Shown: positions 47,853 to 57,384 of the stretch, in pieces
Position numbering within the stretch: the stretch's first letter is position 1
Layout of the letters: each line of letters starts with the position of its first letter
Assembly: GCF_004027225.2 (NCBI RefSeq)
Contig: NC_044288.2
Coordinates: 5,197,719 to 5,261,718, forward strand
DNA length: 64,000 bases
Direction of reading: 5' to 3'
From: Strigops habroptila
Lineage: Eukaryota > Chordata > Aves > Psittaciformes > Psittacidae
The notes under the pieces: model-generated
The model's input: the letters and a program-made list of their open reading frames with translations, nothing else
Databases searched by the model: none
What the model was told of the DNA's origin: nothing
Program-made: the position numbers and the translations under genes

Positions 47853-48571
47853 CCCCAAGACTCTCCCTGCTAAGCCATCGGGTCCTCACCAAAAGACCAC
47901 CCATCCCACCTCTGAGCACATGTGCATGTGGGAAGACAAGCAAGCATCATCTCCCACTGCTCACCTCCAGGATCCACCTGGAGTCCTGCAGCACAATCCA
48001 TCAGAGAAACACAATCTGCAGTTAAACCCACAGCAAACAAGAGTGTTTGTTTCCTGGAATCCCCATCACAGGAGCACATGATCCGGGATCAGCTGGAAGG
48101 CTGTAAGGTCCCACAAGGAACATCGTGTTGCAGCAGATGGTGATGGGCAGAGCCCGGCTGTCCCAAGCAGCGTGGACATCGTTGAACACTGCTCAGCACA
48201 TCTTCCCTGCGGTGAGATGCCAGCCTGGAAAACCCACCACCACTCACATCTGCTAATGAATACATTATACCTAATGGAGTACCCAACTGCTAAATGATGG
48301 CAGCAGGTTAATGGAATGTGAAATCTTCGTCAGTTCGCAAAAAAACCCCCAAACAACCAAAAAACCACCCACCAAAAAGCCCACAAAGGAAAAGAAAAAA
48401 GCAAAGTTAAAGCAGCTTAAGCAGTAGCAGCAGGCTGTGCCCCTCGTAACTTTACTTTCAGAGCAGTGATTCCACCAGGGAATCACAGAGTGAGAGGTGT
48501 GAGCCACAGGAGACAACTGCAGAGTTGAATCCCACTGCTCCATCCGTTCCTTCTCTTTCCATGGGTGGACT

Positions 48572-48717
48572 CGCTGTCCCTGGAAGTGTTCACAAACCAT
48601 GCAGACGAGGCCCACAGTGATAAGGTTGAGTGGTGGCCTTAGCAGTGCTGGAGTAATGGTTGGACTTGTTGAGCTTAAAGGTCTTTTCCAACCTGGTTCA
48701 TTCTATGACTCTATGAC
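48572..48717 (+). mobile_element. CR1 LINE 3' fragment, second subfamily
   Basis: GTCCCTGGAAGTGTTCACAA, GGTTGGACTTGTTGAGCTTA, AAGGTCTTTTCCAACCTGGT and a TTCTATGACTCTATGA tail. It shares its subfamily with 56445-56548 and 61160-61305. Confidence 0.88.
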
Positions 48718-51208
48718 CTGCAGTTCTTCAGTGCAGAGACAACCTACCTGTGCACAACACCATGCCAAGGAGCACCATGGGCTGGGCCTCCTCATTGTAG
48801 TGTTGCAATGTGCCAACAGCCATCAGAACCGCTGACCATGGCTCCAATGGACTCATCTCCCTGATGGAGATTATCTTTTTGTCCCATTAAAAGCTGCACA
48901 TTGCTCAGCTGAGAGCTGCTGGAAGGAAGATGGAAGTTAGAGCAGAGACATTGTGATGTCCCAGATGACATCAGGTGGCATGGAAACACAGGCTGGGATG
49001 GGAGTGGAGAGAACGTCCCATCCCACTAAGAAAGGCCACCCAAAGCTGAGTCCTTAGCAAAGAGGATAGCATCATGTATCACAGACCTGACATTAGGAGC
49101 TTGACCTTCTCACTGGTCCCCAGACAGCCCTCACCAACTCACTTAGAGTGATGGACACTCATGTAGAAAAGTCAGTTTTTCAGGACAATTCATCCTATTA
49201 ATTAAGCAAATAATGTCTCTTTTTGAAAATACCTTTTTCTTGTCATTTCCCTCACCCCTGAGGGTTCTCTTTGTTTTCAAAGGGACTCGCAAATCCCCAT
49301 GGATGAATTTTGGGTGTGCAGAGTACCTTTAATGCTAGCTGCAGTCACTGCAATTGAACATAATGTTTGGAGATACAGCCTGTTCAACCAAACTCACCCA
49401 AATTTCACCTTTGAATTTGCAGTTCTCCCAATCACTTACTTGGAGAATAGAGAACTTACGAACTGCTCAATGCCTTTTCAAGTGATGCTAAGGAATATTT
49501 CCCCTTCTTACGCCTTCAGCTGACCCAGGAGACATGGATTTCTGGTGGAATTATACAGGTCAGCTGGAGGAGTTACATGTGCTGTCCTGCACCTTCATAT
49601 CCAAAACTCCTGCATGAAAGAATTGCCTAGAGACAGTTGTAATTTGTTCTAAACTATCATCCCTTCCATCAGCAAGCAGGGAATTGGTATCTCTTCCTTT
49701 CTTACAATGTCACCGAATCACTGACCACCTGCAAGGTGTCCACGATGATAAACGCTTGCTTTGTATACGGAGCTATTTCTGACAATGCTTGATAGTGCAC
49801 ATCTATCAAATTGCCTGGAAGAGCCACCTATTAGGATCATTATCTAACACAGTCCCTTTGTGGGAGTTCAATGTCAGCACATCCTGGGGAAGGTACCTCG
49901 CTGGGTACCTTTTGTGCTCATTATATCTGTAACTTAAGAGTTGCACATTCCGGTTCTGAATTTGGGCTGAACTTTGGGAGTTTCTCACACCTGGAGTAAA
50001 TCTGTAGCACAGAGACCCCTGAGCATATCTCAGTGCACAATGTATGGCTGTACCTGCTTGTAACAGGAATGGAAACTCCTGCCTGGAGGGTTGGCTCTGT
50101 GCAGGAATGGCACCTTTCCCTGAAAGACTGTGGTTATCCAGCACAATAAAAGCCCTGGTAAAACACAGCCATGTCCTGCTATTACAACCTACTCCCTGCT
50201 GGGTCTTGTGTTGCTGGAAGTACCACCAGCTCTTCTGCAGTTTGCTCTTTCCCAAAGGAAACTTATTTTGGAAGAGCTCTGGTTCAGGTCAGGAGTTTTG
50301 ATCTTAATTCTGTGCTCAGCAATCTTTTAGCAAACCATGGCCATTACTTCCCAAACCACCCTTCTTACAAGAAAGCCACAGTTCTCAGCCCTGAGCAGTA
50401 TGCATCCTGAGTGAAATGGCAACCAGGAAACCCGCTTTTTCCTCATGGAATCAGCCACAAAACACAGGGGCCTTAATTCCTGCTGCAGAGCCTCAATCCA
50501 TGAACACAAAACACGGATCCTTGGAGGTCAGGTAGTTCAATTCTTGGGAAGAACATACACAGAAGTGATAATCTGAGAAGGCACCTCAGTGTTCTCTAGC
50601 CCTTCCCAAGACTGGCTCTGCCCAGGACAATCCCCAAAGCCATGCCCACAGCACCTCAGATGACACAAGTCAATGTCAGTCCCTTTCTGTAAGCTTAACT
50701 GCTCCGACCAGCAATGGACACAGCCTCTTCCAACCTGACAGAGCAGTTATTTCCCTGCATTGTTCTTTATTTCCCATCACTCAGTTTCAAGAGCAGTTCA
50801 GACTACAGCCAGGCTAGCACACAGACAACACAAAACCTCCCCCAAATCCATAAAAACAGGCAGCTTCCCTGCATTGCCTCCATAATCCTTGAACTGAAGA
50901 AGTAGGTTCCATCTTAAACAAAATGCATCTGCCACGGGCCATAAGTGATGGCAACAATTTACATGAGCAATGAAGCTACATAAATCCAAAATACTGCTTA
51001 CCCATGTTGTGGAGTAGTGCATGCTGCAGTCAGCATGCAAAATGGATTTAGGTGATGAATCTGTTTAGCTATTAGCTGCCAGACAGTTTTAATTTACGTC
51101 AGATACAATTAACTCACTCTGACAATTGGAAAAGGAAGCTTGAATATTAACAGCACTGTTGGTTGCATTGCACTGGGAATGCCATGTGTCAGCAGTACTG
51201 CCTCTGGG

Positions 51209-51365
51209 AATCATAGAATCATCACAGACTGGTTTGGCTTGGAAGGGACCTTAAAGCTCATCCAGTCCCAGTTCCCTGCCATGGGCAGGGACACCTTCCA
51301 CTAGAGCAGGTTGCTCCAAGCCCCTGTGTCCAACCCGGCCTTGAACACTGCCAGGGATGGGGCAA
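51209..51365 (-). mobile_element. CR1 LINE 3' fragment
   Basis: GAATCATAGAATCATCACAG, then GGTTTGGCTTGGAAGGGACC to GAACACTGCCAGGGATGGGG, where the match stops. Confidence 0.9.
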
Positions 51366-52387
51366 AGAAGAACCTTGAGCTATGCCACCTCCACACTCTA
51401 CAGAGCAAAGTCAGCGTGCCAACAACCCCAACGGGTACCAACTGAGGTGCAGCCATAACCCTCCAAGTTCTACAGATTCTGCTACTCCCAAACTTCCAGG
51501 TGCTAAACACTTGTTTTTCAAGGAATCTTTTGCTGTAGGTATAAGTAATACCTTAACTCCAATAAGAACATTAGTTAACAATTCAACAGTAAGACAACTG
51601 TACTCATAGCTTAGTAGTTTACAATATTGCCACCTGCAGTTAGGACTTAGAAGCTGCCAAAACCTCTTAAATAGTGATTTCCAAATACATGGTACATACC
51701 TGAGGTTTGCATTGCAGTAACATGCTTCCTTTTTAAAGGAAACTCATGTATGAATGCTGTTCTCCAAACTTTCTCCCATGCCACATGCCAACTAATTATT
51801 TAAAGTTACTATTTATTTTCAACTTGGGCGACATTTTCTGTTTCTAAGGGAAAATTCACACAGCATATTGAAGTTATTAAAGAAGCAGCAGTCTCCTTTG
51901 CTTCCTCCCAGCAAAGAAAGCAAAACATGAGAGCCAATGTCTTCTAGAGCCAGAAGCTAAAAACGTTAATCCCCCCAGTTCCAACAGCAAGTTTCCAAGG
52001 GGCTACATTTAAAGTTGAATTTTCACAAATCCCAAGTGGAGCAAGATTCCTCTCTTTTCTGTAAGCTATGGGGAAAAACCCCACATTAATGACTGAGGAA
52101 GTTAAAATAGCATTTACAGGATATGGCTCTTTGTCAAAGAGATGCACTGAATGAACTCAATTTAGATGAGAAGAAAGGCCAAAACAATGTTTGACTAGGC
52201 CAAGCTTTCTTCTTCCCTGGCTATACTCTGTTCCAGGAGCACTGCTTCTCCTAAAGATTTCAAAGGGGGTGTAGGAAAAGCAAAGTTGTCTCACATTAGA
52301 TATACTCCAGCAGCTCAAAGGTTACTCTCAGTAATCTGGTTAGGCCACAGTCCAGCCGATTCTATTAAGTAGAAGTAACTCCAATCC

Positions 52388-52393
52388 TTTATT
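52388..52393 (-). promoter_or_regulatory. Candidate CDCA8 polyadenylation signal
   Basis: AATAAA on the minus strand, about 585 bp after the CDCA8 stop and the first such hexamer downstream. Cleavage would be expected some 10-30 bp further left. Confidence 0.55.
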
Positions 52394-52978
52394 TTTTTCA
52401 AAACAATAAAATGCATAAGTTCTTTATACAAACCTCAAAGCCAGTTAAAAATACAATGGCTGCTATAAGAATAAAAGGATTGAGATTCATGGCAGCATCA
52501 TGAACTACAAGAAGCTTTCCATTTAGCCCCAGGCACCAGTAATTTGCCTTTAGGTATCTCAGGTACTGTGCTGAGATAGTCATCAGCTTGTAAGCACACC
52601 TGCAGAGAAAGGATGGGCCTGGAAGGAAGTGAAACAAATCTGAACCACTGCTTTCTTTGCCCAGTCACTTGTGTCCACTGCTTAAGTCTTCTGTGAGATA
52701 CCAGAAAAGCTTTTCTGCCCAGCTTGCTGGTCTGCAAGCCCATAATAACTGTATCTTAGTCTCAAAGGAAATAGGAAATAGAGTATCTCTCCCCCCCCCG
52801 CCCCCGAATCACAAGAATGAAATCTATTCTAATCCCATTACATATTATAGGTAAAAAAAAAATGAGTAAACCTCCATTCTGTAAATTAATGGAAGACACA
52901 ATCAGGACAAGAACTAAAGGTTGCAGTCCTAAAGGTAACATTCTGTATTTACAGAGGGACGTCAACATCCACCGAGTC
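52388..52978 (-). other. CDCA8: CDCA8 3'UTR (inferred)
   Basis: Runs from the stop codon to the first minus-strand AATAAA (TTTATT on + at 52388-52393). It includes a G-run in the mRNA sense at 52791-52805. No intron or second coding exon was recognised in it. Confidence 0.6.
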
Positions 52979-53023
52979 TCATCTGCGGGTTTTTGCAGCG
53001 CTGCAGGCTTGTGCAAGACGACC
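52979..53023 (-). CDS. CDCA8: CDCA8 terminal coding exon 10
   Basis: 45 nt from TTTCTAG to the stop (TCA on + at 52979-52981). It encodes [14 protein letters not shown], matching the NRLAQICSS-type end of Borealin. Confidence 0.94.
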   Translation of the reverse strand, partial: GRLAQACSAAKTRR

Positions 53024-56000
53024 CTAGAAAGAAAGGGAAATTAATCAGTGCTCTAAAGCCAGATATCCCACAACCATTTACAACTTCTGCCCAAAGGAGA
53101 AGACACCTTCAGTTCCATTCAGCTTTTCAGAGCATTGACAGTAGTTCTTTTTCAAGAAGCACATGGTTTATTCACAGTTTGTACTAAGCTAGATGTGATG
53201 TAAAGCTACTCCCTCCTTCCCTTCCCACTTCATGCTTCTTGACCACTGATATGAGCCAAAATACAAGATAGGGCAGGGAAAAATAAGGAGTTTCTATTAT
53301 AGTTCAGTTCAGTGACTAATGTCAGAATGACAACACTGCCTTGTGAATTCAGTCTACGATTGACAAAAATACATAGACTTACTGATAGCTTCTGCATAAA
53401 TCCTTGGGCCTCCGCATTCAGATGAAGAAGATTATTCTTGGTCACATCACTCGCTGCTAAACGAATGCTCTGTGGGAAAAAACAACCAAATCTTAGGTTT
53501 TCTATCTGTAGAAATCTGTAGTAGTCAGAAGCAGCAAATAAATTCAATTAGAAAATAAAAGTAAATAAAACCCAAGCATACTAGGAGACCGTGTACAGGC
53601 AGAGACTATGTTAAGCTTGACCAGAAGCTCATCTCATATCTTCCTTGCAGTGCATTAACACATTACTGCCAGCACAAGCTACTTTAAATGCAACTTCAAC
53701 ATAGAGCAACCATCATTCTCTGATGTTTTGACATTCTGTTTTGACCAGCTTGAACAGCTCCCACTTCTTAAAAGTTTTTGAAGGTTCTTTTTATGTTACA
53801 TCCATCCCTTGATAAACTGCAGTGGCACAACTAAACAGACAAGAGTGGATGAACTGAAACTGGTAAGGCCCCTCCCCATCCCCCCAAAAGAAGTTACAAG
53901 TACAGATTCAAGCTTGTGATTTACCTCCCCTCCTCCCACAGGGACTGTGATGAAGATATCGTTGATGTCAGCAAGGGGGCTGCCATTGGCAGAGACGGTG
54001 TAAACACGTTCGTGTGCTGCAGGTGCGCGCAACCCCGGTGTCTTGAAGATGCTGAAACCAAGAGTTAGAGGTAAGAAATGTCACTGCAGTTGCTCAAAGC
54101 ACTTTTAGTCAAAGTCTTTCATTTAAGGTTCAAAGAACCACTAAGGATTACATTGCCAGGAGATGACAGCATAAGAGATTAACAGAGAAATTCATCAGAA
54201 TGCAAACCTGGGATCAAATCTGGGTGTGATCATGGAGGTACCTCCTGGAGCACAGAGATCAACAATTCTACCAGTAGCTGGAGTGATAAAGTTGTTTTTG
54301 CTTGATCTGTTAAAGGGGAAAAAAAACCCAAACATTTGCTTGTAAGAATCCTTTTAACAAATGTGCAAGAGTTATCTTACCAAAGACTTGAATGAGGTTG
54401 TCACCACAGAAAACCAGAGTTTCTTGCTAATCAAAGTTAAACCCCAAAGCTAGGGATAGCTGCTCACCACAGGAGGAAAGTTGCCCATCTTTCATTCACT
54501 GTCAAAGCCCCTATTTTTCCCCTATGGCATGGCACAACTACACCAACCAGCCTACTAAACCATACTCCAGTCCATTTCAGAGTTATGTTAGCACTATATA
54601 CTTACTCTCCATTTCTGAAACCCAGCACAAAAGATATCCCATATTACCTTTTACTCACGCGCTCCGCTCTTGCTGAAGGAGCTCTTCTGCTCCTGGACGC
54701 TGGCACTTTTTTAGTGGATGCCTTCACCTGAAACACACATTATACACCAAATCAGTCACTTCACTCTAATGTGACACCCGAGTCCACATCAGCAGAGGCT
54801 TCCATACAAACTGTTTGGCTCCAGGGGCTCCTTTTCATGGCACAAGAGTCCACAAACAAACACCAAAGCAGCTTCTGTAACCTTCCTCTGCTGCTACAAT
54901 TTTCAAGGAAGAGATAGATGTTTTGAAGTCGCCCTCAAAGTGGGGATTCATCAGCATTGGACACTGTTAAGTTTTGGCTGGACAAGGTGCTAGGACATCT
55001 AAGTCTAAGTCACGCTTTGCCTGGTTGGACCAGATGATCCTTGAGGTCTGTTCCAACATGGGATTCTAGGAATCTACAGTTCAAAATATCCTGGCCAGCT
55101 CTAGTATCATAGGCATCATCTCAGAGATTAATTCACACTTGGGGAATAAAGGCATCACAAAGGCTAGCTATTTACCTTTCCAGTTGTTGGATTAAGGATT
55201 TTAGCTTCTGGCTCTGGAAGACATTGGCTCTCATGTTTTGCTTTCTTTGCTGGAGGAAGCAAAGGAGACTCTGCTACTTCTTTAATAGCTTCAATAGGAT
55301 GTTTGAATTTTTCCACTAGAAAGAGAAAGTGTTGCCTAAGTTGAAAATAAATAGTAACTTGAAATTATTACTTAGCAGAAGAGGTAAAGCATAAACAACT
55401 ACAAGCTTTTTGAGCAACGACTTGCTTCTGAAATCCAAATTCCAGTGTAATCCAGATGGTTGACAGAGCACTATTTTGAATGTTTTAATAATAGAATTAA
55501 GTAGAGCTCCTGCAGATAGCAGGGAGAAAAATAGGATTATTTCCATGGTTTCAAACATACTGGAGAACATAAGTAAGAACAGGGTTGTTATTCACAGTAT
55601 GTAAACCTTGACATGCCTTCACCTCACTGAACTCACCACAATGCTTAAAACAAACTGACCTTCCTTCATGACCTTCAAAGGAGTACGGACAACCTCCGCT
55701 GTTAACTTGTTTATTTCTGGTATTTCCAAGTCTGCCTACAATTAAAAACAGTCACAACACCATCAGGGTTATCAGTAGCATATAGTTCTGATAGGCAGCA
55801 AGAATACCTTCATGCTTTCTGTTGTGCTCTAAACTGGGATCTTTCCTGTTATCATGGAGGTGATAATGACACAGACCTGCATGCCTTTCAGGGCTAATAT
55901 TCTTATTTTGCAAGTGTGTTTCACCTACACTCTGCTGCTCAACCAACTTAGAAATGCTTTAATTGATTGAAAAGTGTGTGTGTGCTATCAAGGATCTGGG

Positions 56001-56962
56001 AGTGAAATGAAGCAGGTAAGGGAAGATGCACCTGAAGCAGCACGAGAGTACAAATCCCACATTGGATATAACAGACTGTTACGTTTTACAGCAACATTTA
56101 TGGAAGTATTTGTGTAACCTCTGCTACAGCAACACCCCAGCAGACTCAAGAAACCCTTCCCTGCCGCAGTGGTGTGAACAAGGTCAGAAAAGCTAAAGAT
56201 TTATGCTAGAAACCTACCATTGCTGCCTCTTCCAACACCTTCTTGCATCCTGCTTTAGCTAGAAAGAAAAGATTTATTAGAAAACCACGACATATCCAAG
56301 CCATATGCCCATACAGCATACACGGATATGCTTTAGCAAGTCACCACTAGGGTGCAGAAAACGAGTAAAACCCAGTTTTTTGGGCAGCGAGGGAGCAGAG
56401 CAATGGTGGAATCACCGCCCCTAGCTCACAAAGCGTGCAGCCGAGGCCCTCGGTGCCACGGGTTAGTGGTGCCCTTGGCGGTGCTGGGGAACGGTTGGAC
56501 TTGATGAACTCAGAGCTCTTTTCCAACCTGGTTGATTTTATGATCCTAAAGAGAGCAGCGCTCCCGGAACCCGCTCGTTTTGGGAGGTGGGGGGGAGCAG
56601 AGTTGATCCCGACGGCTCCGTTATTCCCGTTGGTTTTAGTTAACGAAGGCAAACCCCCCCCGCCCCGTTCCGTACCAAAGAACTCCAGCCAGTTCATCTC
56701 GCGGAACGCCACCGGCAGCCGCAGGATGTGCATGTCGTACATGTCCTCTATCTCCTTCACCAGGCGCTCCCCGTTCGCCTGCAGCCGCTCCACCCGGCTC
56801 TCCACTGCGGGGGAACAGACACGGCGTGAGCCCCGCGGCCCGCTCCCGCAGCCCGCTCCCGGCGCTCGCTCCCGGCCTACCCTCACGATCGAAATCCTTC
56901 AGGAATGCCTCCAGCTTCCTGCGGCGTGAGACCGCGCCGGGCTTCTTCCTCGCGGGGGCCAT
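52979..56962 (-). CDS. CDCA8: CDCA8, Borealin (chromosomal passenger complex subunit), complete, 10 coding exons
   Basis: Borealin joins Survivin, INCENP and Aurora B in the chromosomal passenger complex and targets it to centromeres and the spindle midzone in mitosis. Exons in transcript order: 56962-56881, 56804-56676, 56258-56218, 55735-55660, 55315-55176, 54727-54648, 54306-54208, 54051-53925, 53469-53383, 53023-52979. They sum to 906 nt, exactly 302 codons with the stop, every junction GT-AG and in frame; the product is 301 residues (human about 280). Visible landmarks are the N-terminal [19 protein letters not shown] and [17 protein letters not shown] helices of the Survivin/INCENP-binding bundle, [14 protein letters not shown], a basic Ser-rich middle, [22 protein letters not shown] and VPVGGGE, then the C-terminal dimerisation helices ending [14 protein letters not shown]. 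The start ATG is the first in exon 1 and matches the family MAP- start. It is head-to-head with AIRIM and tail-to-tail with EPHA10. Confidence 0.96.
53383..53469 (-). CDS. CDCA8: CDCA8 coding exon 9: dimerisation domain
   Basis: 87 nt, 29 codons, between CCCACAG and GTAAGT. It encodes [20 protein letters not shown] and FMQKLS, part of the C-terminal dimerisation domain. Confidence 0.94.
53925..54051 (-). CDS. CDCA8: CDCA8 coding exon 8
   Basis: 127 nt between TTTCAG and GTAAAT. It encodes [36 protein letters not shown] and GGGE. This is one of the best conserved parts of the family. Confidence 0.96.
54208..54306 (-). CDS. CDCA8: CDCA8 coding exon 7
   Basis: 99 nt between AACAG and GTTTGC. 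It encodes [17 protein letters not shown], then MITPRFDP. It carries the two TP sites found in this part of Borealin. Confidence 0.94.
54648..54727 (-). CDS. CDCA8: CDCA8 coding exon 6: basic Ser/Arg-rich segment
   Basis: 80 nt between TTTCAG and GTAATA. It encodes [20 protein letters not shown], then AERVSK. An internal GTGAGT lies 11 nt before the end, but using it would break the frame with the next exon, so the GTAATA donor is the one used for the full protein. Confidence 0.9.
54955..55076 (+). mobile_element. CR1-like fragment in CDCA8 intron, antisense to the gene
   Basis: TTGGCTGGACAAGGTGCTAG, GGTTGGACCAGATGATCCTT, GAGGTCTGTTCCAACATGGG and an ATTCTAGGAATC tail. Confidence 0.8.
55176..55315 (-). 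CDS. CDCA8: CDCA8 coding exon 5: disordered Lys/Glu-rich linker
   Basis: 140 nt between TTTCTAG and GTAAAT. It encodes [26 protein letters not shown] and ILNPTTGK. This low-complexity linker differs most from mammals and accounts for much of the greater length. Confidence 0.92.
55660..55735 (-). CDS. CDCA8: CDCA8 coding exon 4
   Basis: 76 nt between TTGTAG and GTCAGT. It encodes [19 protein letters not shown] and LKVMKE, the end of the folded N-terminal region. Confidence 0.94.
56218..56258 (-). CDS. CDCA8: CDCA8 coding exon 3 (41 nt micro-exon-like)
   Basis: 41 nt between TTTCTAG and GTAGGT. It encodes [14 protein letters not shown], which aligns with the ALEEAAT segment of mammalian Borealin. 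Its short length makes it easy to miss; the frame through both neighbours confirms it. Confidence 0.9.
56445..56548 (+). mobile_element. CR1 fragment in CDCA8 intron 2, antisense to the gene
   Basis: GGTTAGTGGTGCCCTTGGCG, ACGGTTGGACTTGATGAACT, CTTTTCCAACCTGGTTGATT and TTATGATCCT. It ends about 130 bp from exon 2. Confidence 0.85.
56676..56804 (-). CDS. CDCA8: CDCA8 coding exon 2: Survivin/INCENP-binding helix
   Basis: 129 nt between CCCGCAG and GTACGG. It encodes [20 protein letters not shown], then [19 protein letters not shown]. The ILRLP-REMNW block is a Borealin hallmark. Confidence 0.95.
56881..56962 (-). CDS. CDCA8: CDCA8 coding exon 1
   Basis: 82 nt from the ATG (CAT at 56960-56962 on +) to the GTAGGC donor. 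It encodes [18 protein letters not shown] and FLKDFDRE, the start of the first Borealin helix. The ATG has G at +4. Confidence 0.95.
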
Positions 56963-57034
56963 GACAGCGGGACCGGAATTAGAACGGGGATTAGAACCGG
57001 GATCGGGACCAGAAGCGCTGCCGCCCGCCCCGCG

Positions 57035-57040
57035 TTCAAA
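57035..57040 (-). promoter_or_regulatory. CHR-like element (TTTGAA) for CDCA8
   Basis: Reads TTTGAA in the CDCA8 direction, 72 bp upstream of its ATG and 13 bp from the CCAAT box. TTTGAA/TTCGAA elements next to CCAAT boxes are the known DREAM/MuvB sites of G2/M genes, a class to which mammalian CDCA8 belongs. A hexamer can occur by chance; its position is what supports it. Confidence 0.5.
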
Positions 57041-57053
57041 TCCACCCACTCAG

Positions 57054-57058
57054 CCAAT
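57054..57058 (+). promoter_or_regulatory. CCAAT box (NF-Y type)
   Basis: AGCCAATCAG context, a good NF-Y site, lying 91 bp upstream of the CDCA8 ATG and 55 bp upstream of the AIRIM ATG. It can serve either direction. Confidence 0.7.
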
Positions 57059-57112
57059 CAGAGCTCAGCGCGGCGCGATGACGACACGGTGCTTCCGAGC
57101 CGGCGCGTTGCC

Positions 57113-57384
57113 ATGGCAGCGGCCGCGGCGCTGGAGGCCATGGCGGCGGCGCTGCGGGCCTGGGCGGCGGCGGCGGCGCGGCAGGACGCGGCCTGGCGGG
57201 CGGCGCTGGCCGGGTGCGCGCCGCCGCTGGGCTCGCTGGCCGGGCTGGCGGCGCAGATGCGGGCGGCGCGGCGCCTGGCGTGGGGCGCTTCGCCGCTCGG
57301 TGCCTTCGGGGACTTGCCGGAGCGGCTGTGGCGGAAGCAGCGCGGCGCGGCCGAGGCGCTGATGGAGCAGCTCGGCGGCCGGCG
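57113..57384 (+). CDS. AIRIM: AIRIM coding exon 1
   Basis: 272 nt from ATG to the GTGAGG donor. It encodes an Ala-rich helical N-terminus, then PPLGSLAGLAAQMRAAR and GDLPERLWRKQRGAAEALME. Extremely GC-rich because it sits in the CpG island. Confidence 0.9.

Larger units (their letters stand above)
30102..52387. other. Intergenic interval between convergent EPHA10 and CDCA8, including EPHA10 3'UTR
   Basis: About 22 kb without a recognisable coding exon on either strand. The left part must include the EPHA10 3'UTR, whose end I cannot place. AATAAA hexamers exist, for example near 33070-33075, but they are far from the stop codon. Nine CR1 fragments were noted (32650, 33893, 35853, 38372, 40020, 42674, 47752, 48572 and 51209 onwards), plus an (AAT)n run near 34484-34506 and an A/C-rich stretch near 48339-48400. 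The longest open frame is 193 codons on the minus strand (44877-45458), with no known domain. Confidence 0.7.

Noticed and set aside
54658..54663. Alternative GTGAGT donor inside CDCA8 exon 6
   Set aside because: Stronger to the eye than GTAATA, but it would leave the wrong phase for the next exon and lose the conserved SKRSSK segment.
56347..56886. 179-codon minus-strand open frame over CDCA8 exon 2
   Set aside because: It is CDCA8 exon 2 read through its flanking introns, including an antisense CR1 fragment.
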